Translations under genes and position numbers: made by a program
Shown: positions 17,601-25,783 of the stretch, one piece after another
How the letters are laid out: the number at the start of each line of letters is the position of its first letter
How positions within the stretch are numbered: position 1 is the stretch's first letter
The notes under the pieces: generated by a model
Seen by the model: the letters and a program-made list of their open reading frames with translations, nothing else
Databases searched by the model: none
What the model was told of the DNA's origin: nothing
DNA from: RGIG426 sp045639905
GTDB taxonomy: Bacteria; Bacillota; Clostridia; Oscillospirales; Acutalibacteraceae
NCBI GenBank assembly: GCA_045639905.1
Contig: JAZUDZ010000050.1
Coordinates: 34,882-98,881, forward strand
DNA length: 64,000 nt
Reading direction: 5' to 3'

Positions 17601-18202
17601 TCGACAGCATCCATATCGACCATCTCTTTGAGATCTGCATAATCCCAAACCTGGATTTTCTGAATCTCGTGAGAGGTACGGAAACCGTCAAAGAAGTTCA
17701 GGAACGGAACACGACCTTTGATGGCGGCCAAGTGAGCCACGGCGCCGAGGTCCATAACTTCCTGCGGATTGGTTTCAGCAAGCATGGCGAAACCGGTCTG
17801 ACGGCAAGCATACACGTCAGAATGGTCACCGAAGATGTTCAGTGCATGAGAAGCCACGCAACGAGCGGAAACGTGGAACACGCAGGGAAGCAACTCGCCG
17901 GCGATTTTGTACATATTCGGGATCATCAAAAGAAGACCCTGAGAAGCAGTGTAGGTGGTAGTCAAAGCACCGGCTGCCAAGGAACCGTGAACGGTACCGG
18001 AAGCACCTGCTTCAGACTGCATCTCGGCAACTTTAACAGTGGTGCCGAAGATGTTTTTCTGGCCTTTTGCAGACCACTGGTCCACAAAGTCAGCCATCGG
18101 GCTGGACGGGGTGATCGGGTAGATGCCGGCCACTTCAGTAAATGCATAGGACACGTGTGCCGCAGCATTGTTACCGTCCATGGTTTTGAATTCTCTTGCC
18201 AT
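14684..18202 (-). CDS. nifJ: pyruvate:ferredoxin (flavodoxin) oxidoreductase
   Basis: Central anaerobic enzyme turning pyruvate and CoA into acetyl-CoA, CO2 and reduced ferredoxin. It is the single-chain form of 1172 residues, a normal length. It starts with the pyruvate domain (YPITPSSPMAD). Two [4Fe-4S] ferredoxin motifs follow (CAECNKCSFVC...; CMGCGVCIGVC), then the third cluster (SGSCAGCAETSY) and the thiamine pyrophosphate site (GGDGWAYDIGFGG, YSNTGGQAS). The ATG at 18202 is preceded by AAGGAGG and has its own TTGCAA/TAATAT promoter. It is monocistronic. Confidence 0.98.
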   Translation of the reverse strand: MAREFKTMDGNNAAAHVSYAFTEVAGIYPITPSSPMADFVDQWSAKGQKNIFGTTVKVAEMQSEAGASGTVHGSLAAGALTTTYTASQGLLLMIPNMYKIAGELLPCVFHVSARCVASHALNIFGDHSDVYACRQTGFAMLAETNPQEVMDLGAVAHLAAIKGRVPFLNFFDGFRTSHEIQKIQVWDYADLKEMVDMDAVEAFRKRALNPERPVMRGSHENGDIFFQHREACNKYYDAIPSIVEEYMGKVNAKLGTDYKLFNYYGAPDADRVIIAMGSICDVAEEVIDYLTAAGEKVGLVKVRLYRPFSAEKLLEAIPATAKKIAVLDRTKEPGALGEPLYMDVVTSLASMGRTATVIGGRYGLGSKDTPPASVFAVYKELAKDAPKAHFTLGINDDVTYMSLEEEAAPNTAAEGTIECKFWGLGGDGTLGANKDSIKIIGDHTDKYVQAYFQYDSKKTGGITISHLRFGDQPIKSPYYINKADFVACHNPSYVEKGFKMVNDVKPGGVFLINCQWTPEELEAKLPAEAKRIIAKNNINLYTVNAIDLAQQIGLGKRTNTVLQSAFFSLAKVLPAEEAIGYMKEKAQKFMKKGKEIVEMNEKAIDAGASAYVKIDIPASWADAKDEDAAKIAGDSKLVKMVNEIMEPVGRMDGDSLPVSAFEAHVDGTFEQGASAFEKRGVAVTVPEWNAETCAECNKCSFVCPHATIRPFALSDEELAGAPDNMKKAARKVKNLYTYTLAVSPMDCMGCGVCIGVCPTNSLKMVSRESQDDQQKVFDYCVANVSEKAEAVGTSVIASQYKKPLLEFSGSCAGCAETSYARLITQLFGDRMYISNATGCSSIWGGPAATSPYTTDANGHGPAWANSLFEDNAEHGFGMYLGQKAIRDRLIGEVKEIAASEKTSDDVKALCQNYLDTLEDGKANGAAANALADALSGECPLCKDIIDNREYLAKKSVWVFGGDGWAYDIGFGGLDHVLASGEDINIMVFDTEVYSNTGGQASKASQIGQVAQFAAAGKAIAKKSLAEIAMSYGYVYVAQIAMGADQNQTIKALTEAEAYHGPSLIIGYAPCEMHSIKGGMTNCQAEMKRAVDCGYWNMFRFNPAAKAEGKNPFTMDSKEPTTDYREFIMGEARYSSLTRSFPDRAEELFNLAADNAKARYDHLLRLGELYGVK

Positions 18203-18265
18203 GAAAAATTCCTCCTTGAATTTTAGAAATACAGCCAAATCGACTGGTTATTCACAGTTACAAAC

Positions 18266-18294
18266 ATATTACCACACTTGGCCCATAATTGCAA
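18266..18294 (-). promoter_or_regulatory. promoter of nifJ
   Basis: TTGCAA (18289-18294) and TAATAT (18266-18271) with a 17-base spacer on the minus strand, leaving a leader of about 55 bases. No Rex-type operator is evident. The rest of the divergent region between nifJ and the PBP gene shows nothing else clear. Confidence 0.75.
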
Positions 18295-18422
18295 AACTTT
18301 TGTATCCTGTTTCTCTAATTTTCGCCACAAAAATCTCTGACGGAAGGTTTTGTCTGTCCCTCTCGCTTCCCGGCAAAATATCTTGCCTACAAAAATGTAA
18401 CCGAGGGACATTTGCATTTTCT

Positions 18423-18451
18423 TTGACTTTTTCCTGTCTTATGTATATACT
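18423..18451 (+). promoter_or_regulatory. promoter of the penicillin-binding protein gene
   Basis: TTGACT (18423-18428), a 17-base spacer and TATACT (18446-18451) on the plus strand, giving a leader of about 70 bases. Confidence 0.8.
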
Positions 18452-18530
18452 ATATAAAGATTTTAGGATACTTTCCTAATCGTCTACCGATATCAGCAAG
18501 CATTGTGTTTCTTTTTAGGAGGGAACGACA

Positions 18531-20852
18531 TTGAGCGCAAAACGAAAAAAGACAAGAGAACCGGGCTGGTACAATCACCCGGCGATTCGAATAACCTGGA
18601 AGGTCCTGTCTGTCATCTTCCGCTGCATCTTGACGATTTGTTTGGTGGGATTGATTACCGGATGTTTTGTCGGATGTGCTATGGCCATTTACATTTTCAC
18701 TTCCGTGGATGTTTCATCGGAAGTGCCGGAACTAACCACTTCCACAACGGCGGAAACCAGTATTATGCTGATTTATGACGACAAGGATAAACAGTGGGAA
18801 GAATTTATGCGTTTGGAAGGCGCCAACCACATTTGGGTGGATATGGAGCAGATTCCGGACTATATGCAAAAAGCCGTCATCGCCATTGAGGACGAACGTT
18901 TCTACTCCCATGACGGTGTTGACTGGAAGCGGACCTTCTCCGCCTTTGCGAACCTGCTGCTGAAGTTCTCCGACGTAGAATACGGCGGATCAACGCTGAC
19001 GCAGCAATTAATCAAGCAAATCACCGGCAACAACGACCACAGTGTTGTTCGTAAGATTACCGAGATTATGGAAGCACTGGAACTCGAAAAACAGTATTCC
19101 AAGGATGAAATTCTGGAATCGTATTTGAACATTCTCCCCCTCACCGGCAACTATATCGGTGTCGGTGTCGGCGCCAACTATTACTTCGGTGTGGATGTGG
19201 AAGACTTAAGCCTCGCACAGTGTGCGGTTTTGGCCAGTATCACCCAGAACCCCTCGTTCTACAATCCTTATACACACCCCGAGAATGTTCGTGACCGTCA
19301 GCAAACCGTTTTGTCCAAGATGCTGGAACTTGGCTTTATCAGCCAGGAAGAATACGACCAGGCAATGGGTGAGGAAATCATTTATTGCAGCAGCATCAGC
19401 GTAATGAGCGTGCAGGATTATTACACCGACATGGTCATTGAGCGGGTAATCGCCGACCTGCAGAAGGAATACGGCTACGGCTATACCCAGGCGGAAAATA
19501 TGGTCTATTACGGCGGTCTTAAAATCTATTCATATGAACAACCGAAATTACAGCGCAAAATGGAAAAGCTGTACGCAGACGAATCCATTTATCCCGACCA
19601 CATTACCGGCGACGACGAAGATCCCCGTGTTGCCTTCTTTGCCACCGACTATAATGGTAAAGTGATTTGTACCGTCGGTGACCGCGGTGAAAAGAGCGGT
19701 GACCGTGTCACCAACATCTCCACCATGTCTGCCCGGCAGCCCGGTTCTTCCATTAAGCCGATTGCCGTTTATGACCTGGGTATCGAAGATAACCTGTTCA
19801 CCTACTCCAGTGTAATTGCGGATGCCCCGTGTGTCACCTCAGGCGGCAAGCCGTGGCCTCCGAACTATGGTTATACCACCGCTTTCAACAACGGATATAC
19901 CAACCTGTATATGGGACTTCAAAAATCCCTTAATACCGTTTCCGTCCAGGTTTTGAACCAGGTGGGGTTGGAACGCAGCTTTGAGTATTTGACCAAAGTT
20001 TTGGGCGTTACCACCTTTGACGAAGAGATGGATATGAACTTCTCCGCACTTGGTCTTGGCGGCTGCTATAACGGTATGTATTTAAGTGAACTCACTTCCG
20101 CTTACCAAATCTTCGGTAACAGCGGAATCTATAACGGCTTCTACCCCTACGAAAAAGTTCTTTCCCGAGACGGAAAGATGCTTCTGGAAAGTAAACCTTT
20201 GGGCGTCCAGGCAATTCAGCCGGATACCGCCTCCGTTATGAACGATCTGCTTCAGCAGGTCATTCGCGGCCCGGCAGGTACTTTGACCAAAGTCAGCGGC
20301 AGCTGGCCGCGCAGCATGGAGGTCTTTGCCAAAACCGGTACTACCGATGCCAACAACGACGTTCTCGCCGTCGGCGGCACACCGCACTATGTTGCCGGTT
20401 GCTGGTTTGGTTATCGTTACAACAACGCCATGACATACACCCAGGCACAAGCTGTTAAAGAATTGTGGAACAAGGGCATGCATGCTCTGCACGAAGGCCT
20501 TCCGAACGAATCCTTTGAAGATTGGGGCGATATTCGCACACTTCGTTTCTGCACCAAGTCCGGCAAAATTGCTTCCGCTTCCTGTACCAGTACAAATGTC
20601 GGAACCTATCGCTCCTGTAATATTCCGGGAACCTGTACACAGTGTGGCGGAACGGCAGCAACAACAACGCAGCCTTCCACAGCACAAACGAATGCGACAC
20701 AGGCACCTATCGGAGACCCAACAAAAGCGCCGGAAACTCCGACAGAACCGGTTGCAACCGAGCCTGTCGTCACGGATCCTCCGGCAGATGTCACTCCGAC
20801 AGATCCTCCTGTCACTCCGCCGACGGACCCGCAAACACCTCCCGAATCGTAA
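18531..20852 (+). CDS. class A penicillin-binding protein (PBP1A-type)
   Basis: Bifunctional peptidoglycan synthase, 773 residues. One membrane helix (about 24-55) is followed by the GT51 transglycosylase with AIEDERFYSHDGVDW and GGSTLTQQLIKQ. The transpeptidase has SSIK in ARQPGSSIKPIAVY as the serine site, SLNTVS as SxN and KTGTT. The last 65 residues are a Thr/Pro-rich tail (TTTQPSTAQTN..., TDPP repeats) instead of PASTA domains. The start is TTG at 18531, chosen because AGGAGGG lies 7 bases upstream and no ATG fits. Confidence 0.94.
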   Translation: MSAKRKKTREPGWYNHPAIRITWKVLSVIFRCILTICLVGLITGCFVGCAMAIYIFTSVDVSSEVPELTTSTTAETSIMLIYDDKDKQWEEFMRLEGANHIWVDMEQIPDYMQKAVIAIEDERFYSHDGVDWKRTFSAFANLLLKFSDVEYGGSTLTQQLIKQITGNNDHSVVRKITEIMEALELEKQYSKDEILESYLNILPLTGNYIGVGVGANYYFGVDVEDLSLAQCAVLASITQNPSFYNPYTHPENVRDRQQTVLSKMLELGFISQEEYDQAMGEEIIYCSSISVMSVQDYYTDMVIERVIADLQKEYGYGYTQAENMVYYGGLKIYSYEQPKLQRKMEKLYADESIYPDHITGDDEDPRVAFFATDYNGKVICTVGDRGEKSGDRVTNISTMSARQPGSSIKPIAVYDLGIEDNLFTYSSVIADAPCVTSGGKPWPPNYGYTTAFNNGYTNLYMGLQKSLNTVSVQVLNQVGLERSFEYLTKVLGVTTFDEEMDMNFSALGLGGCYNGMYLSELTSAYQIFGNSGIYNGFYPYEKVLSRDGKMLLESKPLGVQAIQPDTASVMNDLLQQVIRGPAGTLTKVSGSWPRSMEVFAKTGTTDANNDVLAVGGTPHYVAGCWFGYRYNNAMTYTQAQAVKELWNKGMHALHEGLPNESFEDWGDIRTLRFCTKSGKIASASCTSTNVGTYRSCNIPGTCTQCGGTAATTTQPSTAQTNATQAPIGDPTKAPETPTEPVATEPVVTDPPADVTPTDPPVTPPTDPQTPPES

Positions 20853-20871
20853 CAAACAAGAAAGCACAGTC

Positions 20872-20898
20872 TATTTGAATAGGCTGTGCTCTCTTTCA
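20872..20898. terminator. terminator between PBP and serpin genes, first stem
   Basis: AGCACAGTCTATT pairs with AATAGGCTGTGCT across a 2-base loop. The tail is CTCTTTC on the plus strand and TTTCTTGTTTG on the minus strand, so it can act in both directions. Confidence 0.7.
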
Positions 20899-20909
20899 AA
20901 TGCATAACA

Positions 20910-20939
20910 AAGCCGTCTATGGAAATCCATAGACGGCTT
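20910..20939 (-). terminator. terminator of the serpin gene
   Basis: A perfect 13-base stem (AAGCCGTCTATGG with its complement) and 4-base loop directly after the serpin stop, followed by TTTGTTAT on the minus strand. Confidence 0.75.
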
Positions 20940-20947
20940 ATTGCTTC

Positions 20948-22423
20948 TTATTCGTTTATTTCGCCGTAGAACAAGGTCGTGAATGTGTCTTCGTCATCTA
21001 CATACACGAAGAACTTGAATGGTCTATCGGCGGTGAATTCCTTCGGATTTTCCGCATAGTATCCTTCTTTGGAAAGGAGACCAATCGAACCTGCAAACCC
21101 CTGGATTCCATTTTGATATACTTCCACACAGGTTTTTTGCGCCAAACTGCTAATATATATGTTTTCGCTCGTTGTCATTGAAGAAAAATCTGCCTGAGGA
21201 GTAAAGGCGTCCAATGCAGCACTGTTTTTAAAATATTGAATCAAATCACCGTCTTCATAGGAGGAAGTTACCTCAAATTTGGGAAGAGTCAACAAAACAT
21301 CCTCATCCTCTGCCTTGTCAATCAGTTCATATGGATTATCCATATCACCAAGCAGGAAAGCAACGTGAATCCCTCTCCTCGTATTAACAACAACAACCTG
21401 GTGACCTTCATCGTCTTCTGCATATGCATATGGCAATGTTTTTGACATGAATTTTTTCTTAACAGTTTCGCCTTTAGCCGTTGTAAAATCACCGTCTTCA
21501 GGGGCACCCATGTTAAATTTCCAACCATCCTGCAAGAAAAGGCTATTCAAAAGGCACACCATAACGTCAGAACTCACAGGCTCCTCAATCAAATTTGTAA
21601 GTAACCCATCAGTTGTATCGCTGAACCACTGATTGATCCTGTCTTGCATCTCAGTACTCGGCAAAGAGAATGCATCCGCGTCAAAGTATTGCCGGAGGGC
21701 TTCCGTATACGCATTCGTAAAAGCAGCACCACCCTGATTGTTGATCCAAGCAGACCCGTTAATCCTTAAAGGAGCATACTCCTCGGTAGCCAGGTTGGCA
21801 CATACTTCTTGTAAATGCTTTGAATACACGTAAAAATCGTTAAGGTCTTCAAATCCGTAAAAGGACAGAAGTTGATCTCTGGTATCGCCATTTGCACCAA
21901 GCGTGGCCAGTGCCATCACATAGTTTAGAGAGGCCGGAGAAACAACAAAATTCTTGTTTTCAAACTTTTTGTTGAGATAGTTTTCGAGTTTCAAATCTGC
22001 ATCTCTGACTTTGTTACTGATTGCCGGTGTATATGCACTGGTAACCAGCTTTTGAATCGGTATTGCACCCAAATCTTTTTCAAGTCCTGCCAAATATTTC
22101 CGAATCAGCAAAACGTCCTTCATGTCGGCAACTTCATCACGGTTAACATCAGAGGTTTTCTCATCAATATCAATCTCATATTTCCCAAGATATTTTCGTA
22201 AAGCCAGCACATCCTTCATGTTAACCTCTTCGTCTCGGTTAACATCTCCGTACAAAACAGTAACCGGCTCTTCCCCGGAAACATCACTCGACACTTCCGA
22301 CGAGGTGTCTGAATTTTCCTTATCCAAAGCAATCGATTCTTTTTCGGCAAAAGCCGTAAGGCTCATAACCAAAATCAGTGAACAAACAGCAAGTATCGAC
22401 AAAATTTTCGTTAGTTTTTTCAT
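20948..22423 (-). CDS. secreted serpin with N-terminal dockerin
   Basis: Serine or cysteine protease inhibitor-like protein, 491 residues. A signal peptide (about 1-26, ending AFA) and an acidic Ser/Glu stretch are followed by a type I dockerin (GDVNRDEEVNMKDVLALRKYL and DVNRDEVADMKDVLLIRKYL). A full serpin fold starts near residue 125 with FVVSPASLNYVMALATLGANG and ends in FTTLFYGEI. The reactive-loop hinge reads EVYQNGIQGFAGSIG, where inhibitory serpins usually have a run of alanines. The start at 22423 follows GGAGGGG. A run of 11 G lies in its promoter. Dockerin serpins are known from Clostridium thermocellum. Attachment to a scaffold is inferred. Confidence 0.92.
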   Translation of the reverse strand: MKKLTKILSILAVCSLILVMSLTAFAEKESIALDKENSDTSSEVSSDVSGEEPVTVLYGDVNRDEEVNMKDVLALRKYLGKYEIDIDEKTSDVNRDEVADMKDVLLIRKYLAGLEKDLGAIPIQKLVTSAYTPAISNKVRDADLKLENYLNKKFENKNFVVSPASLNYVMALATLGANGDTRDQLLSFYGFEDLNDFYVYSKHLQEVCANLATEEYAPLRINGSAWINNQGGAAFTNAYTEALRQYFDADAFSLPSTEMQDRINQWFSDTTDGLLTNLIEEPVSSDVMVCLLNSLFLQDGWKFNMGAPEDGDFTTAKGETVKKKFMSKTLPYAYAEDDEGHQVVVVNTRRGIHVAFLLGDMDNPYELIDKAEDEDVLLTLPKFEVTSSYEDGDLIQYFKNSAALDAFTPQADFSSMTTSENIYISSLAQKTCVEVYQNGIQGFAGSIGLLSKEGYYAENPKEFTADRPFKFFVYVDDEDTFTTLFYGEINE

Positions 22424-22447
22424 CTTTATTCCCCTCCTGTATTTTTT

Positions 22448-22479
22448 ATTGTAACACTCCCCCCCCCCCGCTTTATCAA
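22448..22479 (-). promoter_or_regulatory. serpin promoter with a G11 tract in the spacer
   Basis: On the minus strand TTGATA (22474-22479) and TACAAT (22448-22453, preceded by TGT as an extended -10) are separated by 20 bases, 11 of which are an uninterrupted G run (22459-22469). Loss of three G would give the optimal 17-base spacer. The predicted start of transcription is about 18 bases before the ATG. Confidence 0.6.
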
Positions 22480-22481
22480 GC

Positions 22482-22514
22482 AAAAAACCGTGGTGCTTTC
22501 ACACCACGGTTTTT
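22482..22514 (-). terminator. terminator of the S10-spc-alpha operon
   Basis: AAAAACCGTGGTG pairs with CACCACGGTTTTT across a 6-base loop, 14 bases beyond the rplQ stop. The U run is on both strands. Confidence 0.9.
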
Positions 22515-22527
22515 AATCATATTTGTC

Positions 22528-22869
22528 TTAGACAAGTTCGATAATTGCCATTTCAGCAGCATCACCACGACGGGCACCGGTTTTGATAATACGGGTGTAA
22601 CCGCCATTGCGACCAGCGTACTTCGGAGCAATTTCATCAAACAATTTCTTGGACACGTCTTCTTTTGTAATAAAAGCATAGACATTCCGTTTGTTCGCGA
22701 GCGTCGCGTCCTTGGCAATGGTGATCATTTTTTCAGTCATTGCACGAACTTCTTTGGCACGGGTAACGGTGGTCTCAATGCGACCGTTTTCGAGCAAATA
22801 AGTGGTCATTGCACGAAGCATTGCCATACGAGAAGCAGACGGACGACCGAGTTTACGGGTTCCTGGCAT
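22528..22869 (-). CDS. rplQ: 50S ribosomal protein L17
   Basis: 113 residues, family length for Firmicutes. The N-terminal core RKLGRPSASRMAMLRAMTTY is diagnostic. It is the last gene of the long ribosomal operon, after rpoA as usual, with a strong terminator behind it. Confidence 0.97.
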   Translation of the reverse strand: MPGTRKLGRPSASRMAMLRAMTTYLLENGRIETTVTRAKEVRAMTEKMITIAKDATLANKRNVYAFITKEDVSKKLFDEIAPKYAGRNGGYTRIIKTGARRGDAAEMAIIELV

Positions 22870-22903
22870 TGTATTTCACTCCTTTTAATAGGTAAATCAG
22901 TAA

Positions 22904-23857
22904 TTAGTCTTCATCAATACGTAAGCCGAGTCCCAAAGAACTGAGCTTCTGGATAACCTCATCCAAAGATTTGCGACCGAGGTTACGAACCTTGATCATT
23001 TCTGCTTCACTCTTCTGGATAAGTTCCTCAACCGTGTTGATACCTGCACGTTTCAAGCAGTTGAAAGAGCGGACAGACAAATCGAGCTCTTCGATTGTGG
23101 TCGAAAGGGCTTTGTCGTTGCCGGTCTCTTCCTTCTCCACCATAATGGACTCGCCGACATAAGCATCGCCGGAAAGGTCCACAAACAAGCTCAGATGGTC
23201 CAAAAGCACTTTAGCGGCCAAGGACACGGCTTCTTTGGCGGAGATAATACCATTGGTCCAAACATCCAAGGTCAGTTTATCGTAGTCGGTAATCTGACCA
23301 ACACGGGTGTTTTCAACGGTATAGTTCACTTTCAAAACGGGGGTGTAGATAGAATCTACCGGGATGACACCGATGACAGGGGCCAAAATTTCTTTGTTAC
23401 GATCAGAAGAAACATAACCACGACCCTTATCAAGGGTAATCTCCATATTGAGTTTACCATCTTTGCCCAAAGTGGCAAGATGACATTCCGGATTCATGAC
23501 AATTACTTCGCTATCGCACTGAATGTCGGCAGCAGTAACTTCACAGGGACCAACAGCTTCAATGTAAACCGTTTTCGGTCCCTCACCGTTGATGTCGAAA
23601 ATCAGGTTCTTGATGTTCAAGACGATTTCGGCAACATCTTCGGTGACACCTTCAATGGTAGAAAACTCATGGAGGATATCATTGATTTTAACCGATGTAG
23701 GAGCAACGCCGGGCAAAGAAGAGAGGAGTACGCGACGCAAACTGTTTCCGAGGGTGGAACCGTAACCTCTTTCGAGCGGTTCTACGGTGAATTTGCCGTA
23801 CTTACCGTCTTCGGACAACTCGACAACTTCTACTCTGGGCTTCTCAATCTCAATCAT
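22904..23857 (-). CDS. rpoA: RNA polymerase subunit alpha
   Basis: 317 residues with both domains: the N-terminal assembly domain (RGYGSTLGNSLRRVLLSSLPG) and the C-terminal DNA- and activator-binding domain with two helix-hairpin-helix stretches (CLKRAGINTVEELIQ, RNLGRKSLDEV). It lies between rpsD and rplQ, the standard alpha operon order. Confidence 0.98.
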   Translation of the reverse strand: MIEIEKPRVEVVELSEDGKYGKFTVEPLERGYGSTLGNSLRRVLLSSLPGVAPTSVKINDILHEFSTIEGVTEDVAEIVLNIKNLIFDINGEGPKTVYIEAVGPCEVTAADIQCDSEVIVMNPECHLATLGKDGKLNMEITLDKGRGYVSSDRNKEILAPVIGVIPVDSIYTPVLKVNYTVENTRVGQITDYDKLTLDVWTNGIISAKEAVSLAAKVLLDHLSLFVDLSGDAYVGESIMVEKEETGNDKALSTTIEELDLSVRSFNCLKRAGINTVEELIQKSEAEMIKVRNLGRKSLDEVIQKLSSLGLGLRIDED

Positions 23858-23911
23858 ATATAAGCCTCCTTGTTAAATTTTAATAAAACGATGATTGAAT
23901 TCAAGCATTCA

Positions 23912-24538
23912 TTACTTAGAATACAACTCGACGATGAGAGTCTCTTCAATCGGCAAGTCGATATCTTCGCGAGACGCAAAAGCAACAACTTTTGCTTCCA
24001 TCTTCTGCTTATCGAGATCCAACCATTTCGGGATCGGACGAGATTCTGTGGATTCCAAAATCTGTTTGGTCAATTCCAAGCCACGAGCTTTTTCGCTGAT
24101 GGCGATGACCTGTCCAGGTTTAACAAGGAAAGACGGGATGTTAACTTTTTTACCGTTAACAGTCACATGACCGTGCAAAACCATCTGACGGGCCTGGGCA
24201 CGAGAGGTGCCGAAACCGAGACGATAAGCCACGTTGTCAAGGCGAGACTCGAGCAAAGAAAGCAGGTTCTCACCGGTAACACCGGACATTTTCTCAGCAC
24301 GTTCAAAATAATGACGGAACTGGCCTTCCAAAACGCCATAGTAGCGTTTGGCAAACTGTTTCGTACGCAACTGCTTACCATACTCAGAAACCTTTTTGCG
24401 GCCCTGACCATGCTGGCCCGGGGCATACGCACGGCGCTCGAGAGCACATTTGTTGGAGTAGCAGCGTTCGCCCTTCAAAAAGAGCTTTTGTCCTTCACGG
24501 CGGCAAAGCTTGCAAGCCGCACCGGTATATCTTGCCAT
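23912..24538 (-). CDS. rpsD: 30S ribosomal protein S4, zinc-binding form
   Basis: 208 residues. The S4 RNA-binding domain is at RLDNVAYRLGFGTSRAQARQ. Four cysteines near the start (about 9, 12, 26 and 31) make it the C+ zinc form. It nucleates 30S assembly and in many bacteria regulates the alpha operon. No leader target was recognised here. Confidence 0.97.
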   Translation of the reverse strand: MARYTGAACKLCRREGQKLFLKGERCYSNKCALERRAYAPGQHGQGRKKVSEYGKQLRTKQFAKRYYGVLEGQFRHYFERAEKMSGVTGENLLSLLESRLDNVAYRLGFGTSRAQARQMVLHGHVTVNGKKVNIPSFLVKPGQVIAISEKARGLELTKQILESTESRPIPKWLDLDKQKMEAKVVAFASREDIDLPIEETLIVELYSK

Positions 24539-24555
24539 ATCGTTATACCTCCCTG

Positions 24556-24957
24556 TTACACGCGTCTTCTTTTCGGCGGACGGCAGCCGTTATGCGGGAC
24601 CGGAGTCACATCTTTGATCAAGGTGATGGTGAGTCCGGCAGTCTGCAAAGCACGGATAGCGCTTTCACGACCGGCACCGGGGCCTTTGACGTACACTTCA
24701 ACGGTTTTCAAACCGTGTTCCATAGCGGCTTTGGCAGCCGTCTCAGCAGCAGTCTGAGCAGCAAACGGAGTGGATTTACGGGAACCGCGGAATCCGAGCT
24801 CACCGGCGCTGGCCCAAGAGAGTGCATTACCCTGGGTATCAGTCAGGGTAACAATTGTGTTGTTAAATGTGGACTGAATATGAGCGCAACCTGCCTCAAT
24901 ATTCTTACGTTCTTTACGGCGATGACCCACCGCTTTACGTCCTTTAGTAGCAGCCAT
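24556..24957 (-). CDS. rpsK: 30S ribosomal protein S11
   Basis: 133 residues with the S11 pattern HIQSTFNNTIVTLTDTQGN and C-terminal NGCRPPKRRRV. It lies between rpsM and rpsD. A platform protein contacting the mRNA exit region. Confidence 0.98.
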   Translation of the reverse strand: MAATKGRKAVGHRRKERKNIEAGCAHIQSTFNNTIVTLTDTQGNALSWASAGELGFRGSRKSTPFAAQTAAETAAKAAMEHGLKTVEVYVKGPGAGRESAIRALQTAGLTITLIKDVTPVPHNGCRPPKRRRV

Positions 24958-24976
24958 TTGTTATTCCCCTCCTGTC

Positions 24977-25345
24977 TTATTTCTTCTTGTTGGCAATGGT
25001 CTTCTTCGGACCTTTGCGGGTACGGGCGTTGGTCTTGGAACGCTGACCGCGGACCGGCAGGCCCTTGCGGTGGCGAATACCACGATAACTGCCAATTTCA
25101 ATGAGTCGTTTGATATCAGAAGCGACGTTACGGCGAAGGTCACCTTCCACGGTGTAGTTGTGGTCGATGTACTCACGCAGTTTAGCAGCTTCATCTTCGG
25201 TCAAATCACGCACACGGGTATCCGGGTTGATACCGGTGGCGGCTAAAATATCGGTGGCGGATTTACGGCCGATACCGTAAATATAGGTCAAACCGATTTC
25301 TACCCGTTTGTCGCGGGGTAAGTCAATACCGGCTATACGAGCCAT
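24977..25345 (-). CDS. rpsM: 30S ribosomal protein S13
   Basis: 122 residues starting MARIAGIDLPRDKRVEIGLT. The open frame goes seven codons further, but this ATG matches the family start. It has the basic tail RKGPKKTIANKKK that reaches the tRNA sites. Confidence 0.97.
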   Translation of the reverse strand: MARIAGIDLPRDKRVEIGLTYIYGIGRKSATDILAATGINPDTRVRDLTEDEAAKLREYIDHNYTVEGDLRRNVASDIKRLIEIGSYRGIRHRKGLPVRGQRSKTNARTRKGPKKTIANKKK

Positions 25346-25402
25346 GTTTACATTCCTTCCTTTCATAAGAGCCTGTCGGCTCCGGCGAAATATCAGCGGG
25401 GA

Positions 25403-25516
25403 TTAACCCTGGCGCTGTTTATGCTTCGGGTTTTCGCAAATAACCATTACGCGACCTTTGCGCTTAATGATTTTGCACTTCTCACAGATTTTTTTAACTG
25501 AAGGTCTGACTTTCAT
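25403..25516 (-). CDS. rpmJ: 50S ribosomal protein L36, zinc-binding form
   Basis: A 37-residue gene between infA and rpsM. The sequence starts MKVRPSVKKICEKCK and ends KHKQRQG, with Cys11, Cys14, Cys27 and His32 as zinc ligands. AGGAGG lies upstream of the ATG at 25516. Confidence 0.96.
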   Translation of the reverse strand: MKVRPSVKKICEKCKIIKRKGRVMVICENPKHKQRQG

Positions 25517-25533
25517 TTCTATTACCTCCTAAA

Positions 25534-25752
25534 TTACTTCGATCTCCAGGTGATTCGAGCTTTTGTCAAATCATACGGAGACATTTCCATGGTGACTTTA
25601 TCACCGGGCAAAATGCGAATATAGTTGGTACGCAATTTTCCGGAAATGTGAGCCAACACACGGTGGCCATTGGCCAACTCAACTTGGAACTGAGCGTTGG
25701 GAAGAGCCTCAACAACGACGCCTTCCACTTCGATGACGTCCGACTTGGACAT
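25534..25752 (-). CDS. infA: translation initiation factor IF-1
   Basis: 72 residues, a single OB-fold with EGVVVEALPNAQFQVEL and LRTNYIRILPGDKV. Normal length and normal position after map in the spc cluster. Confidence 0.98.
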   Translation of the reverse strand: MSKSDVIEVEGVVVEALPNAQFQVELANGHRVLAHISGKLRTNYIRILPGDKVTMEMSPYDLTKARITWRSK

Positions 25753-25783
25753 TCAAAAAACCTCCTTAACTTTGACAAATGGA

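Noticed and set aside
14720..18226. A plus-strand open frame of 1168 codons opposite the whole nifJ gene
   Set aside because: It lacks any recognisable domain, is rich in His, Arg and Gly in the manner of an antisense shadow, and nifJ itself is certain. Biased codon use keeps the opposite frame free of stops.
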